From NCBI GenBank assembly GCA_001770205.1, contig MEQL01000039.1, positions 74,787-138,786 on the forward strand: a DNA stretch of 64,000 nt, written 5' to 3'. A model generated the notes under the pieces. It saw only the letters and a list, made by a program, of their open reading frames with translations. It ran no database searches and had not been told where the DNA came from. The position numbers and the translations under genes were made by a program. Within the stretch, counting starts at the first letter, position 1. Each line of letters starts with the position of its first letter. The DNA is from Bdellovibrionales bacterium RIFOXYD12_FULL_39_22 (GTDB lineage Bacteria > Bdellovibrionota > Bacteriovoracia > Bacteriovoracales > Bacteriovoracaceae). Below are positions 57,301 to 64,000 of the stretch, piece by piece.

Positions 57301-57378
57301 CAACAGTTGCATCATGATCAACACCACCATAGGAATGGCAAGAAGCTGTTTTATTAATGCTTTAGAAGAGGTAGTCAT
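54376..57378 (-). CDS. Large surface lipoprotein with Ig-like repeats and FGE/C-type-lectin-like C-terminus
   Basis: About 1000 aa from ATG 57378, preceded by AAAGG; a longer frame to 57474 adds 32 residues before the signal peptide and is unlikely. Lipobox FVGGC. The N-terminal region (TEGGKAPYRYTVVSG, GPAEVLTSDCQEFTIHTIDKFGNN) is paralogous to that of the 2754-aa neighbour, followed by about six Ig-like repeats containing IAETVNLVLSN-type turns. The last about 230 residues resemble the formylglycine-generating-enzyme fold (GPFCISKYQMD, ADASAACVALGGHLVTNNEWQ, ending SNVGYRCV), which often serves as a binding domain. Confidence 0.8.
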   Translation of the reverse strand: MTTSSKALIKQLLAIPMVVLIMMQLLFVGGCVEMKVKEPAVVYPALIIDPEVVSNLEVEDNVQFFTEGGKAPYRYTVVSGAGNIGLKSGFYTAGTTAGAVKILVQDSAGHSAYATINVISLEPYQLQINGPAEVLTSDCQEFTIHTIDKFGNNARRSDARTITLTGASLGAFYSDLNCSIALDNNQFELSEGDTDQPLYYKNNVLEGAPIEFVAATDGLSNGTHLLEMITSGVATKFYIVPISGSITVGPTGHGIQIQARDATNAVAASYSGTVRLAATGNAAVAGDGTVTITNGYGSINVSNLIAEQVTISLERTDFAEGTISDLSDTEIINFSSDVVEKVIFKTITDSTAGTPTTIEIITVDGNNNPVAHDIVVQLQFSDGNDSAEATSGSMDVSIVGGLGSIEINNNIAEVVELAIVNTGVLTYDDGGAAQSVEFFFGEIEKYVVLNHADVAVNGTANILVQAQDHFGNRVFGHSGSVSIATTGSAAVGCSGILAIVDGQSGAAACQLTDSVAETVNLVLSNPDLASGVTILENNTVAFTAGGLDHYTIEAPTTVAAGNNSAEVVIKAVDATGVNVVTSVNCNSGIVITDDSNNSSFSQGNVVTFVNGEGRVKIYNEKAETVQYTLTLPGGGSCAIAGNSSSDNTQFLAASVTNFVLLKPTDTIPNVATIVRVEARDQYGNINTFADNDTGYDIDLVDDSSDVTIVDNGIDSGIATFNVTGAVAEIVSLSMSIPGGSNVVSLSAPKLLVINDCAEEGFVYVQDGPFCISKYQMDSAGGSTKNSLPKININRADASAACVALGGHLVTNNEWQTVAREIIAVASNWSIAIGSGSVNRGHSNSLAPNSRLAASDDYSPCAGYTDSRASTAICSDSVWHVNRRTHTLKSGAIIWDFSGNTVSWVSTNRSSLTFDAAGNIAIKNILLAHTNDMANFGPGSNDSNNHNYGTLLYNGMGLEGMVRGLSWDSATETDVGIFSASVGNFDPTFAYSNVGYRCVIP

Positions 57379-57554
57379 AAATATACCTTTCTCGTCGGTT
57401 AATTCACTTAAAAACATTATACCCGAGAAGGCAGCAATATTTGCTTTTACAAACCATCTACTAAAATTCAACAACTTGACCTATAGGGGCCATGTAGTAA
57501 TAATTATTTAGATGGCAAAAAAGTGCCAATGTTCTTAGGTGCCCCCTTTGTAGT

Positions 57555-57581
57555 TACAATTTTTAGCTAATTGCCCGATAT
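57555..57581 (+). promoter_or_regulatory. Sigma-28 (FliA)-like promoter of motA
   Basis: TACAATTT (57555-57562), 11-bp spacer, CCCGATAT (57574-57581), against the consensus TAAAGTTT-N11-GCCGATAA: 6 of 8 in each box with exact spacing. It lies about 65 bp before the motA start. Confidence 0.6.
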
Positions 57582-57646
57582 GACATAACAACAGCGTAAC
57601 AAACAAGATAACCTGCGCAATCTATGGAATTTAATGGAGAAAAAAG

Positions 57647-58432
57647 ATGAATTTATCACTGCCTTTTGGCCTTTTTATGGGTGCTGGAATCATAATTTGG
57701 GCAATTGTTCAAGAGATCAGCAACCCCATGATTTTTACCAATGTTCATGCGATAGCTATCGTCATTGGGGGAACTACCGCTGCGGCCATGGTCTGTTTTC
57801 CCTTTAAACACATACTCAGCATTATGCGCATTATGTTCAAGGCCAGTACTGGTGGCTTTCAAAAAGAGACCATCGGAACCATCAATGAAATTGTAGAACT
57901 TTCACAAATGATGGTGGAAGACAAACCACTTGAAGAGGCAATTGCTAAAGTTCGCAGTCCCTTTTTGCGTGAATCTTTGCAACTAGCGGTAGATGGAACT
58001 ATTCCGGATAATGAATTGGAGGCCGTACTTTTTAAGCGAGTGGAAATTCAAAATGAAAAATACAAACAAGAAGGAATTACTTACAAAATCATTGGTAAAT
58101 TTCCACCGGCCTTTGGACTAATTGGAACCACGCTGGGAATGATATCTCTTCTACAAGGATTGGGAGGCGAATCAGCTTTTGAAAAACTAGGCCCGGCGAT
58201 GTCAGTTTCTTTGACCGCTACCTTTTATGGCCTCGTAGTGGCAAATCTTTTTTTAATTCCCATTGGTGAAAACCTCTCCTTTGCTTCTCAACACGATCTA
58301 ACTCGTCGAAGAATTATCGTAGAAGGTGTCATGCTTTTAAAACATCGAAAACATCCTCTGATCGTGGAAGAGTGTTTAAAAAGTTATCTTTCCCCCGCGG
58401 ATCGAAATCAGATGAAGAAAGTAGATATTTGA
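57647..58432 (+). CDS. motA: Flagellar motor stator protein MotA
   Basis: Proton-channel stator subunit, 261 aa, four transmembrane helices with the large cytoplasmic loop that touches FliG. Typical MotA segments are VHAIAIVIGGTTAAAMVCFP near TM2, and KFPPAFGLIGTTLGMISLL and GPAMSVSLTATFYGLVVANL for TM3-TM4. Charged loop residues (ESLQLAVDG, FKRVEIQ) are as in MotA rather than ExbB/TolQ. Preceded by a sigma-28-like promoter; motB follows. Confidence 0.93.
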   Translation: MNLSLPFGLFMGAGIIIWAIVQEISNPMIFTNVHAIAIVIGGTTAAAMVCFPFKHILSIMRIMFKASTGGFQKETIGTINEIVELSQMMVEDKPLEEAIAKVRSPFLRESLQLAVDGTIPDNELEAVLFKRVEIQNEKYKQEGITYKIIGKFPPAFGLIGTTLGMISLLQGLGGESAFEKLGPAMSVSLTATFYGLVVANLFLIPIGENLSFASQHDLTRRRIIVEGVMLLKHRKHPLIVEECLKSYLSPADRNQMKKVDI

Positions 58433-58479
58433 TAAATTTTTCACCATATCTGGCCTTTGATGGGCATAGAAAAATTTAA

Positions 58480-58519
58480 AGAAGATTAGAAGATTAGGAA
58501 ATTAGAGGATTAGAGGATT
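58480..58519 (+). repeat. Five tandem octamers before motB
   Basis: AGAAGATT, AGAAGATT, AGGAAATT, AGAGGATT, AGAGGATT run head to tail in the motA-motB gap. The same octamer style (AGAGGACT, AGAAGACT) occurs at 1077-1092 before flgG. Purine-rich, so it could affect ribosome loading. Confidence 0.7.
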
Positions 58520-58550
58520 AATGAAAAAGGAAGAAAAAGGATAATATGTT

Positions 58551-59303
58551 ATGGGATCAATTTTAGGAGGAAATAATAAAAAAGGCGAAAATATTCCCAA
58601 GCGGTATGAGTTCAAATCAAGTCCGGTGGAAGTTCATGATGATGGAGAAGGAAATTGGCTTGTTTCATATGCCGACATGATGACACTGCTGTGGGGGTTC
58701 TTTGTAATTATAACCATTTTTTCTACTCCCGACGCTTCTAAATTTGAAAAACTAAAAGAGCATACTTCCCAGGCCATGGGAGGAACATACCAGCGGCCGC
58801 TCAATGAATTAACGGAAGAATTAGAACAAGTTTTTGCCGAGATGAATATCAATCAAGATATCCGAATAGAAAATTTAATTGACGGTATAAAATTAACCGC
58901 TAGCTCCACTCGTTTTTTTGCCTCGGGAGATGCTAGTCTTTCTACGGAATCAAAATCTATTTTGGAAAATATTGGAAAAATTTTTCAGGATAGGGCCCAG
59001 GGTTATAAAATAATAATCGAAGGACATACAGACGATGTACCCATCAACACGAAAGAGTTTCCTAGTAACTGGGAGTTGTCATTGCGCCGATCAAGCGAAG
59101 TGGTGAGACTTTTTGAAAACATGGGAATTCCTCATGCAGATTTGCGGCCAGTGGGCCTATCCGATATTGAGCCAATGAAAGAGATCAGCGGATTATCCGG
59201 AGATAAACTTCGAGATGCTCGTGCGCAAAATAGACGAATTGTAATCCGAATTCAAAAACAGATTAAGGCCATTAAAGCACCAGTTAAAACAGAGAAAATT
59301 TAA
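58551..59303 (+). CDS. motB: Flagellar motor stator protein MotB
   Basis: 250 aa. One TM helix (about 39-58) with the proton-carrying Asp42 in SYADMMTLLWGFFV, a linker/plug, and a C-terminal OmpA-like peptidoglycan-binding domain (IIIEGHTDDVPIN, NWELSLRRSSEVVRLF, RAQNRRIVIRIQ). Forms the stator with MotA. Start ATG 58551. The gap to motA is 118 bp and contains tandem octamers. Confidence 0.95.
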   Translation: MGSILGGNNKKGENIPKRYEFKSSPVEVHDDGEGNWLVSYADMMTLLWGFFVIITIFSTPDASKFEKLKEHTSQAMGGTYQRPLNELTEELEQVFAEMNINQDIRIENLIDGIKLTASSTRFFASGDASLSTESKSILENIGKIFQDRAQGYKIIIEGHTDDVPINTKEFPSNWELSLRRSSEVVRLFENMGIPHADLRPVGLSDIEPMKEISGLSGDKLRDARAQNRRIVIRIQKQIKAIKAPVKTEKI

Positions 59304-59370
59304 CTACGCCAAAAAGATCACTCTACTAGCAACTGCCTTATCGCTCCATATGATTAAGACCTATGCAAAA

Positions 59371-59997
59371 TCATTCGTCGTTGGCATCATTGGCAACCGC
59401 TGCACCCGCATCAACTGCCGCTGATTCTTTGATAATTTTTTGATGATCGATGGAAAAAGTGTTACTTGATTCTCCCTCCCCTGCTCCAATATTTCCAATC
59501 GCCTCGGCCGCAAATGTTTGGCCAATACTTCCGTCAGTGGTATTAACCGTTGCTTCGTCACCTAAATCGTCCGCCACCTTGGGAGCAGTTCCTCCGGCAG
59601 TTTTTCCGGCGCTGAACGCCAAATGTCCATCACCAGCAGCCCCATCCGTTGCACACAAAGTCTCTCCTGTACCAGCATTTGTATCGGCGGCCTGATTGGC
59701 CACCGCAGCATTTGCTCCAAAACCGATAGCATAATAGCGGCCGGAGGCCGGGCCAGGATTAAATCCCATGTGAAACAAACAAGTAGCATAGTTGTCATAA
59801 TCAGAATAAAAACCAGACTCCGCCATATACAAGGATGAAAGCTGTGTTTTTGCCTCCGTTTTCCGGGCCTTAACTTGATATTTTTGAAAGTTAGGAACTG
59901 CCACCATACTTAAAACACCAATGATTGCAACAACCGCCATCAACTCAACGAGTGTAAAGCCAGCAATCCCACTAATCATTTTTTTCCAGCTTTTCAT
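59371..59997 (-). CDS. pilA: Type IV major pilin-like prepilin (PilA/PilE)
   Basis: 208 aa. Class III signal: leader of 13 residues with cleavage at Gly13/Phe14, then FTLVELMAVVAIIGVLSMVAVPNF with Glu at +5. A C-terminal globular part is rich in Gly, Ala, Asp and Thr and has two cysteines (ATCLF, ETLCAT). Start ATG 59997 with AAAGGAG upstream; the longer frame to 60072 is not needed. Single gene, facing the pseudopilin genes from the opposite strand. Confidence 0.9.
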   Translation of the reverse strand: MKSWKKMISGIAGFTLVELMAVVAIIGVLSMVAVPNFQKYQVKARKTEAKTQLSSLYMAESGFYSDYDNYATCLFHMGFNPGPASGRYYAIGFGANAAVANQAADTNAGTGETLCATDGAAGDGHLAFSAGKTAGGTAPKVADDLGDEATVNTTDGSIGQTFAAEAIGNIGAGEGESSNTFSIDHQKIIKESAAVDAGAAVANDANDE

Positions 59998-60046
59998 AAT
60001 ATAAACTCCTTTTAAAATGCGCCCACCACACTGAACAATTGCTAAA

Positions 60047-60074
60047 ATTGTAGCAGAAAAAATAAAAATCAAAA
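60047..60074 (-). promoter_or_regulatory. Probable pilA promoter with extended -10
   Basis: On the minus strand TGCTACAAT gives an extended -10 (TACAAT at 60047-60052), with a TTTTGA 16 bp upstream as a weak -35. The start would lie about 45 bp before the pilA ATG. No sigma-54 site was seen. Confidence 0.4.
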
Positions 60075-60380
60075 CAACTTCTTTGCTTTTTGTTTTATAT
60101 TTTAATTAGTTGTCCACCATCGCAATAAAATTGTTAAAAAAAAGAGTGACAATTATCCGAGGCAATTACTTAACTCAACTACTAGCTAGTGGTCCCCAAT
60201 AAATCCAAATATCAAAATGCCTCTTTTTATGGACAGGGCCCACTCGTTAGGTATCACCCAAAAACAAAAGTTTAAGTGTAGATCTCAGATAAAAAGAATC
60301 TTTTTGTGTTAATGGTAGTAAATTATAAGTGAACCATAAAATTTAAAAAAGTCAGATTATGAGTTACGATGGAGGAAAAT
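60075..60380. other. Divergent intergenic region between pilA and the pseudopilin operon
   Basis: No gene is visible. A TATAAG at 60324-60329 could be the -10 for the plus-strand pseudopilin gene. GGAGG at 60371-60375 is its ribosome site. Confidence 0.35.
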
Positions 60381-61448
60381 ATGAAAATAAAAAACCAGAG
60401 AGGGTCAGCAATCATAATGGCAGTTCTTTTTGGCGTGATCTCTGCGGGAATAATCCAATACGCCCTCGTCAATCACAAGGCACTTACTTCTAGGGCCCAG
60501 GCCGCCGGAGATGCGGGAGAAGCAATTGCAGAGGCAGAGCGATTAGTATCGATTGGTGCCAATCTAATAGTTAATGGCTATGTTTTATGTAAAGGCCATA
60601 CAGACAGCAACGATGATGGATACCCCGATGAACGTTGGGGGAATGGACATAGTTGTAGGGTGGCCATTGATGCCAACTCATTGAAAGAAAAATTTGCCGC
60701 CGCAGAAAATTCAGCGGACTCCTCACCAAATCGTTTGGTTTTTAAAATAGGCGATGGGACAAAGAATTCGGGTGAATACAAGCAAGTTTTTTTTGAAATG
60801 TTTAATATGGACAAAGAGGAGGCGCAAAAAACTTTTGGGAAAATGGCCAATGCTCCAGGAGAATCTCTTTATGGATATGACCATGACAACTGGGGCATTA
60901 TGATTACCTCTGAAGTAGAATATAAAATGTCCAACGCTACGATTAGAAATGAAAGCCGCTTACTAGCACTACGGCGGCCCATTGGTATTTTACGTTTGAG
61001 CGGAGGTAGTTCGATTAGTTGCACCGCCGGTTGTTTAATCACAAATCCAGATGTCCCTGGAACTTGTCTACAGCGCCTCCCGATGTTACCTCAAAGCTCT
61101 TCTATCACCGTCACCAATCTGGGGCCAGGATATCTTTATGCGGCTCAGGCCATTCGCGAGGAAGGTGGCCAAAAAATAGAAATCGACCTATTTGATCCTG
61201 CTAACAGCAATTTTGTATCTGATTGTGAAGGTGGAACAAACAATGATCACTGTCTCGCTCCAGGAAAATCTTTTCAACTTGCCTTTTCTATTCCATGCAA
61301 TGGGGGGGTGGTTACGTTAGGGCCATCTGTTAGTACTGCCGGGGCAATTAGATATTATACCGACATCTTACAGGCACCTATATCACCTAATCGTATATCG
61401 CAAAATAGTAGTGTGTCATATGTAATCATGGTGGTCGTCTCTAACTAG
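60381..61448 (+). CDS. PilX/GspK-like minor pseudopilin
   Basis: About 355 aa from ATG 60381 (GGAGG 5 nt upstream). N-terminus MKIKNQRGSAIIMAVLFGVISAG is a prepilin-type signal with cleavage after Gly8, but the +5 residue is Met, not Glu, as in PilX and GspK subunits that cap pili. The rest is a large exported domain with several cysteines (SCTAGC, GTCLQ, DCEGG, HCLAP, PCNGG). An EF-hand-like DSNDDGYPDE stretch sits near residue 75. It is followed 9 bp later by the giant prepilin-like gene. Confidence 0.7.
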   Translation: MKIKNQRGSAIIMAVLFGVISAGIIQYALVNHKALTSRAQAAGDAGEAIAEAERLVSIGANLIVNGYVLCKGHTDSNDDGYPDERWGNGHSCRVAIDANSLKEKFAAAENSADSSPNRLVFKIGDGTKNSGEYKQVFFEMFNMDKEEAQKTFGKMANAPGESLYGYDHDNWGIMITSEVEYKMSNATIRNESRLLALRRPIGILRLSGGSSISCTAGCLITNPDVPGTCLQRLPMLPQSSSITVTNLGPGYLYAAQAIREEGGQKIEIDLFDPANSNFVSDCEGGTNNDHCLAPGKSFQLAFSIPCNGGVVTLGPSVSTAGAIRYYTDILQAPISPNRISQNSSVSYVIMVVVSN

Positions 61449-61457
61449 GATTTAATT

Positions 61458-64000
61458 ATGAGAAAAACAATTGCAAAGTTACTACAAAAAAAAGGATACA
61501 GCTTGATTGAAGTTGCGGTGTCGATAGCGCTGGTGGGAGTCAGCAGCTATTTTCTTGCTAATTTTTTCACCCAATACGGAAAAAATGTGCAAAAAGTGGT
61601 GGCCGATGTGGAGATTAGTAATTTGCAGAAAGATTTACTCTCCGATTCGAAGCGATGGTTTACTCAAGGTGGGAGCAACGGATTTTGTGCGTTAATAAAT
61701 GATGAAACCAACTCAATTAGTACTGGGGCGGTAGTCCCAATTCGTTTTGATTTAAGCAGCAGTAAACTAAATGCGCTAGATTGGAGTGCGGGAAACTATT
61801 TCTCTCGTTGGACAATGTTAAATAGTGCATGTGCGGTGGATAATTCTCTCGATGGGGCCAGCGGAATATGTAAGTTTTTTGTTAAAAATGCCAGCAACGC
61901 TAGCTCTCAAGAAATTGTTGCCAAAAAAGAAATTTTACAGGCCAAAATAGAATTAATTCCAGTTAAAATTAATCTGGCATCTGCAAATGGAGATATGCAA
62001 AATATCGCATTGGAACAAGTAGTAAATAGTAGTGAAGCAGGTTTTAGAATTAGGGCCATTTTTCGTTATAAAATAAATGATCAAACAATAGTGTCGCGTG
62101 ACGAGGATTTTGTCTGGGCCGGGAATGCCGATTCTTGTGCAAATAGCACTGGAGTTCCCATCTCCATGACGGGGATTGGGCCGGGAGAGAGTACGTCCAA
62201 TTACATATATGCAAATCGCCTGTTTAGTAGTGATATCGAAGCAATAGATAATGAGCCTGTTGCTCCCCCGCCATCTTCCGATAGTATAATTCAGATGGCC
62301 AAGATCCATATGTTTGGAGGGGAAGAGATAACAACTGCATCAGGTGCCCATGGCTTTCAGACAGATGTTGATAAGCTTGAAAGCTTTGCTTGCAATGACA
62401 TGGAATACCGACCGCCAAGCGTTTCATCTGCCAATCGAATATATCGGGATTTTAGGGCACTCGCTACGGTAATTCATTCACCAGCATTGGGTAAATCAAA
62501 ATTTCTACCAACCCACGTCAACGTATGTAAAGGAAGCAGTTGCATATTAAGTGCTGCCACCAATCCAGGTGTTTCCGTAGGATTTTTAAAGATGCCTCAG
62601 GATGTTACAAATCAATTTGATTTTTCCCCCACTGGAAATGCCTTTCAAAATGGCGCAGAAAATATCGAAGATTTTGCAAATAACACGCTTAACTTTTTTC
62701 TATACATCGATGACAATGGCGCTATTAGAAATAGGTCCGTATCTCAAGGCAACAACATTTGCCGTGCTGCTTGCGCTGGATATGATAAGGAAAGTAATTT
62801 CTATAAAGCAGGTATTTGCTACAATGTCTATGCCGCTTCCGGTGGAACGGTTAGACGGGAATGTTCCGAAACGCATCGAGTTGCCTGTAGTGCCTGCTTT
62901 ATGAAGGCATGTGGAACACTGGCCATCGATACTTGGGGCCATTTGGATGATTTAGATCAGCACCCTGAACCACTAGATGGAATTGTTCCAGAATACACCG
63001 TCGGCGAGGCCAGCGAGAGCGACTATCTATCGGCAGGATCTCAATTGTTTTCAAAACAAACAACGGCCGGTTGCTTAACAGCTCGCTTTGATGGCAGTAA
63101 AATTATTAGTATCAACAGAGTTGATTGTGGCCAGAACAAAAAATCACTCTGCTTTTATCATGGCAAATTTCGAGTATTAAGTGCAACGTCCGCCTTCCAA
63201 AACAGCAGTACTCTTTGCTATGAACAAGGCCAAATCACGCCTTCCTCCGGAAGTAGCATTTATGATGAAATGTTAGCAACTTTTCAGGAGTTAACAGGCC
63301 CCCTTCCTTCCGGGGATATGGTGGCAGTTGCCAGCGGAAAAATCGATATACCGGGATTGAATATTGCTAATCCATCTTTGGCGCAGATAAAAAGCACTCT
63401 TAATGCTGCCTGCCTGGTACACGACAATAGTTCTGGATTTAACAAAAATCTTTCATCGGTACAAAACCATATTAACTCTAGCGCAATAAGTCCTTGCGCG
63501 GCCAACACTCCCTTTATGAATTTATCTGGAATGGGAATATTTATTTCTCCGGCAACGGGCCAAAATGACAATGAAAATATTTTTGGAAATAAAGGAGTGG
63601 CCAGTGATAATTTTTGGATTAATCTTGTGGCCGACGGCCAAGGATATATCTACGCCCCTCCTCCGGCCTGGAAAGGTAGTGGAGCTCATCTTTTTGCGTT
63701 CTATTATGATATTTTCTCGCGTCCGCATATGAGATATTACAATCCGGAGTGGGCATCACATATAGACAGCACAAGCAATATGTATGTTCTGGCCCATGAT
63801 TTGGGACATGTGGGAGTTGTACCAGTCAGAAATGATAACGCTGCTTTTGAAACACTCTGTTTTGATCCTAACAGCAAACAATATAAAATAATAAATACTA
63901 CCTCCACTGACAACACTGATGCTGATTTACGCTGTAGAAATGATGACAAATTATTCCTTCCCCCCATTTCCTCTCTGGCCTGGCAAAAAAACATGCTTGA
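61458..64000 (+). CDS. Giant prepilin-like protein, 3' end beyond window (partial)
   Basis: Open from ATG 61458 to the window end, at least 847 codons without a stop. Leader of 13 residues, cleavage Gly13/Tyr14, then YSLIEVAVSIALVG with Glu at +5: a clear class III prepilin. Nothing of typical pilin size follows; instead at least 800 residues of exported, mainly beta-looking sequence with about 22 cysteines (for example ACSACFMKACG). It may be a tip-located adhesin carried on a pilin stalk (inference). Cotranscribed with the PilX/GspK-like gene. Confidence 0.75.
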   Translation, partial: MRKTIAKLLQKKGYSLIEVAVSIALVGVSSYFLANFFTQYGKNVQKVVADVEISNLQKDLLSDSKRWFTQGGSNGFCALINDETNSISTGAVVPIRFDLSSSKLNALDWSAGNYFSRWTMLNSACAVDNSLDGASGICKFFVKNASNASSQEIVAKKEILQAKIELIPVKINLASANGDMQNIALEQVVNSSEAGFRIRAIFRYKINDQTIVSRDEDFVWAGNADSCANSTGVPISMTGIGPGESTSNYIYANRLFSSDIEAIDNEPVAPPPSSDSIIQMAKIHMFGGEEITTASGAHGFQTDVDKLESFACNDMEYRPPSVSSANRIYRDFRALATVIHSPALGKSKFLPTHVNVCKGSSCILSAATNPGVSVGFLKMPQDVTNQFDFSPTGNAFQNGAENIEDFANNTLNFFLYIDDNGAIRNRSVSQGNNICRAACAGYDKESNFYKAGICYNVYAASGGTVRRECSETHRVACSACFMKACGTLAIDTWGHLDDLDQHPEPLDGIVPEYTVGEASESDYLSAGSQLFSKQTTAGCLTARFDGSKIISINRVDCGQNKKSLCFYHGKFRVLSATSAFQNSSTLCYEQGQITPSSGSSIYDEMLATFQELTGPLPSGDMVAVASGKIDIPGLNIANPSLAQIKSTLNAACLVHDNSSGFNKNLSSVQNHINSSAISPCAANTPFMNLSGMGIFISPATGQNDNENIFGNKGVASDNFWINLVADGQGYIYAPPPAWKGSGAHLFAFYYDIFSRPHMRYYNPEWASHIDSTSNMYVLAHDLGHVGVVPVRNDNAAFETLCFDPNSKQYKIINTTSTDNTDADLRCRNDDKLFLPPISSLAWQKNML

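Noticed and set aside
54376-57378. Diversity-generating retroelement
   Set aside because: No reverse transcriptase, accessory gene or template repeat is visible in the window; kept only as a check for the C-terminal domain.

Overview
The window looks like chromosomal DNA of a flagellated, Gram-negative bacterium of low to moderate G+C, most likely from the Bdellovibrionota (Bacteriovorax/Bdellovibrio-like). I infer this from gene content and style: flgFGAHI-flgJMN-flgKL-csrA-fliW order, many lipoproteins and huge Ig-like surface proteins, type IV pilins, FHA/coiled-coil proteins, and an unusually high density of the tetranucleotide GGCC. No rRNA or phylogenetic marker is present, so the assignment is tentative.

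Layout. 0.2-10.1 kb (+): flagellar rod, ring and hook-junction genes with their chaperone and anti-sigma factor, then csrA-fliW. 10.1-15.0 kb (-): TPR protein, BamD-like lipoprotein, outer-membrane barrel, AI-2E-family permease, cNMP-binding protein and a BatE-like membrane protein. 15.1-19.8 kb (+): a tight operon of a lysine/ornithine-type aminotransferase, an aldehyde-dehydrogenase-like protein that has lost its catalytic residues, argC and argB. 20.6 kb: tRNA-Asn, followed by an accessory stretch (20.7-24.5 kb) with a muramidase/secreted-protein pair, a VapBC-type toxin-antitoxin and a Fic protein. A short repeat of the tRNA 3' end lies at 22.59 kb. 24.6-31.3 kb (-): pstSCAB-phoU-phoB-phoR behind an 11-bp-period Pho box.

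31.4-45.7 kb: genes that look like a cell-envelope or polarity module: two FHA/coiled-coil proteins (one membrane-anchored), a SpoIIE-type phosphatase, an orphan membrane sensor with a PAS-like region, and a membrane protein whose cytoplasmic part resembles the flagellar switch protein FliG, coupled to a PEGA/TPR lipoprotein. 46.1-57.4 kb (-): two large paralogous surface lipoproteins (2754 and about 1000 aa) made of Ig-like repeats ending in DUF1566, fibronectin-III, glycine-rich or FGE-type domains. 57.6-59.3 kb (+): motA-motB behind a sigma-28-like promoter. 59.4-64.0 kb: a type IV pilin (-), then (+) a PilX/GspK-like pseudopilin and a giant prepilin-like protein running off the window.

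How the genes fit: FlgM (anti-sigma-28), FliW/CsrA and the sigma-28-like motA promoter form a plausible flagellar checkpoint. PhoR-PhoB would drive pst. The surface lipoproteins and pilins would serve attachment. The strongest candidates for something undescribed are the membrane-bound FliG-like protein, the catalytically dead ALDH inside an arg-type operon, and the giant prepilin-like protein.
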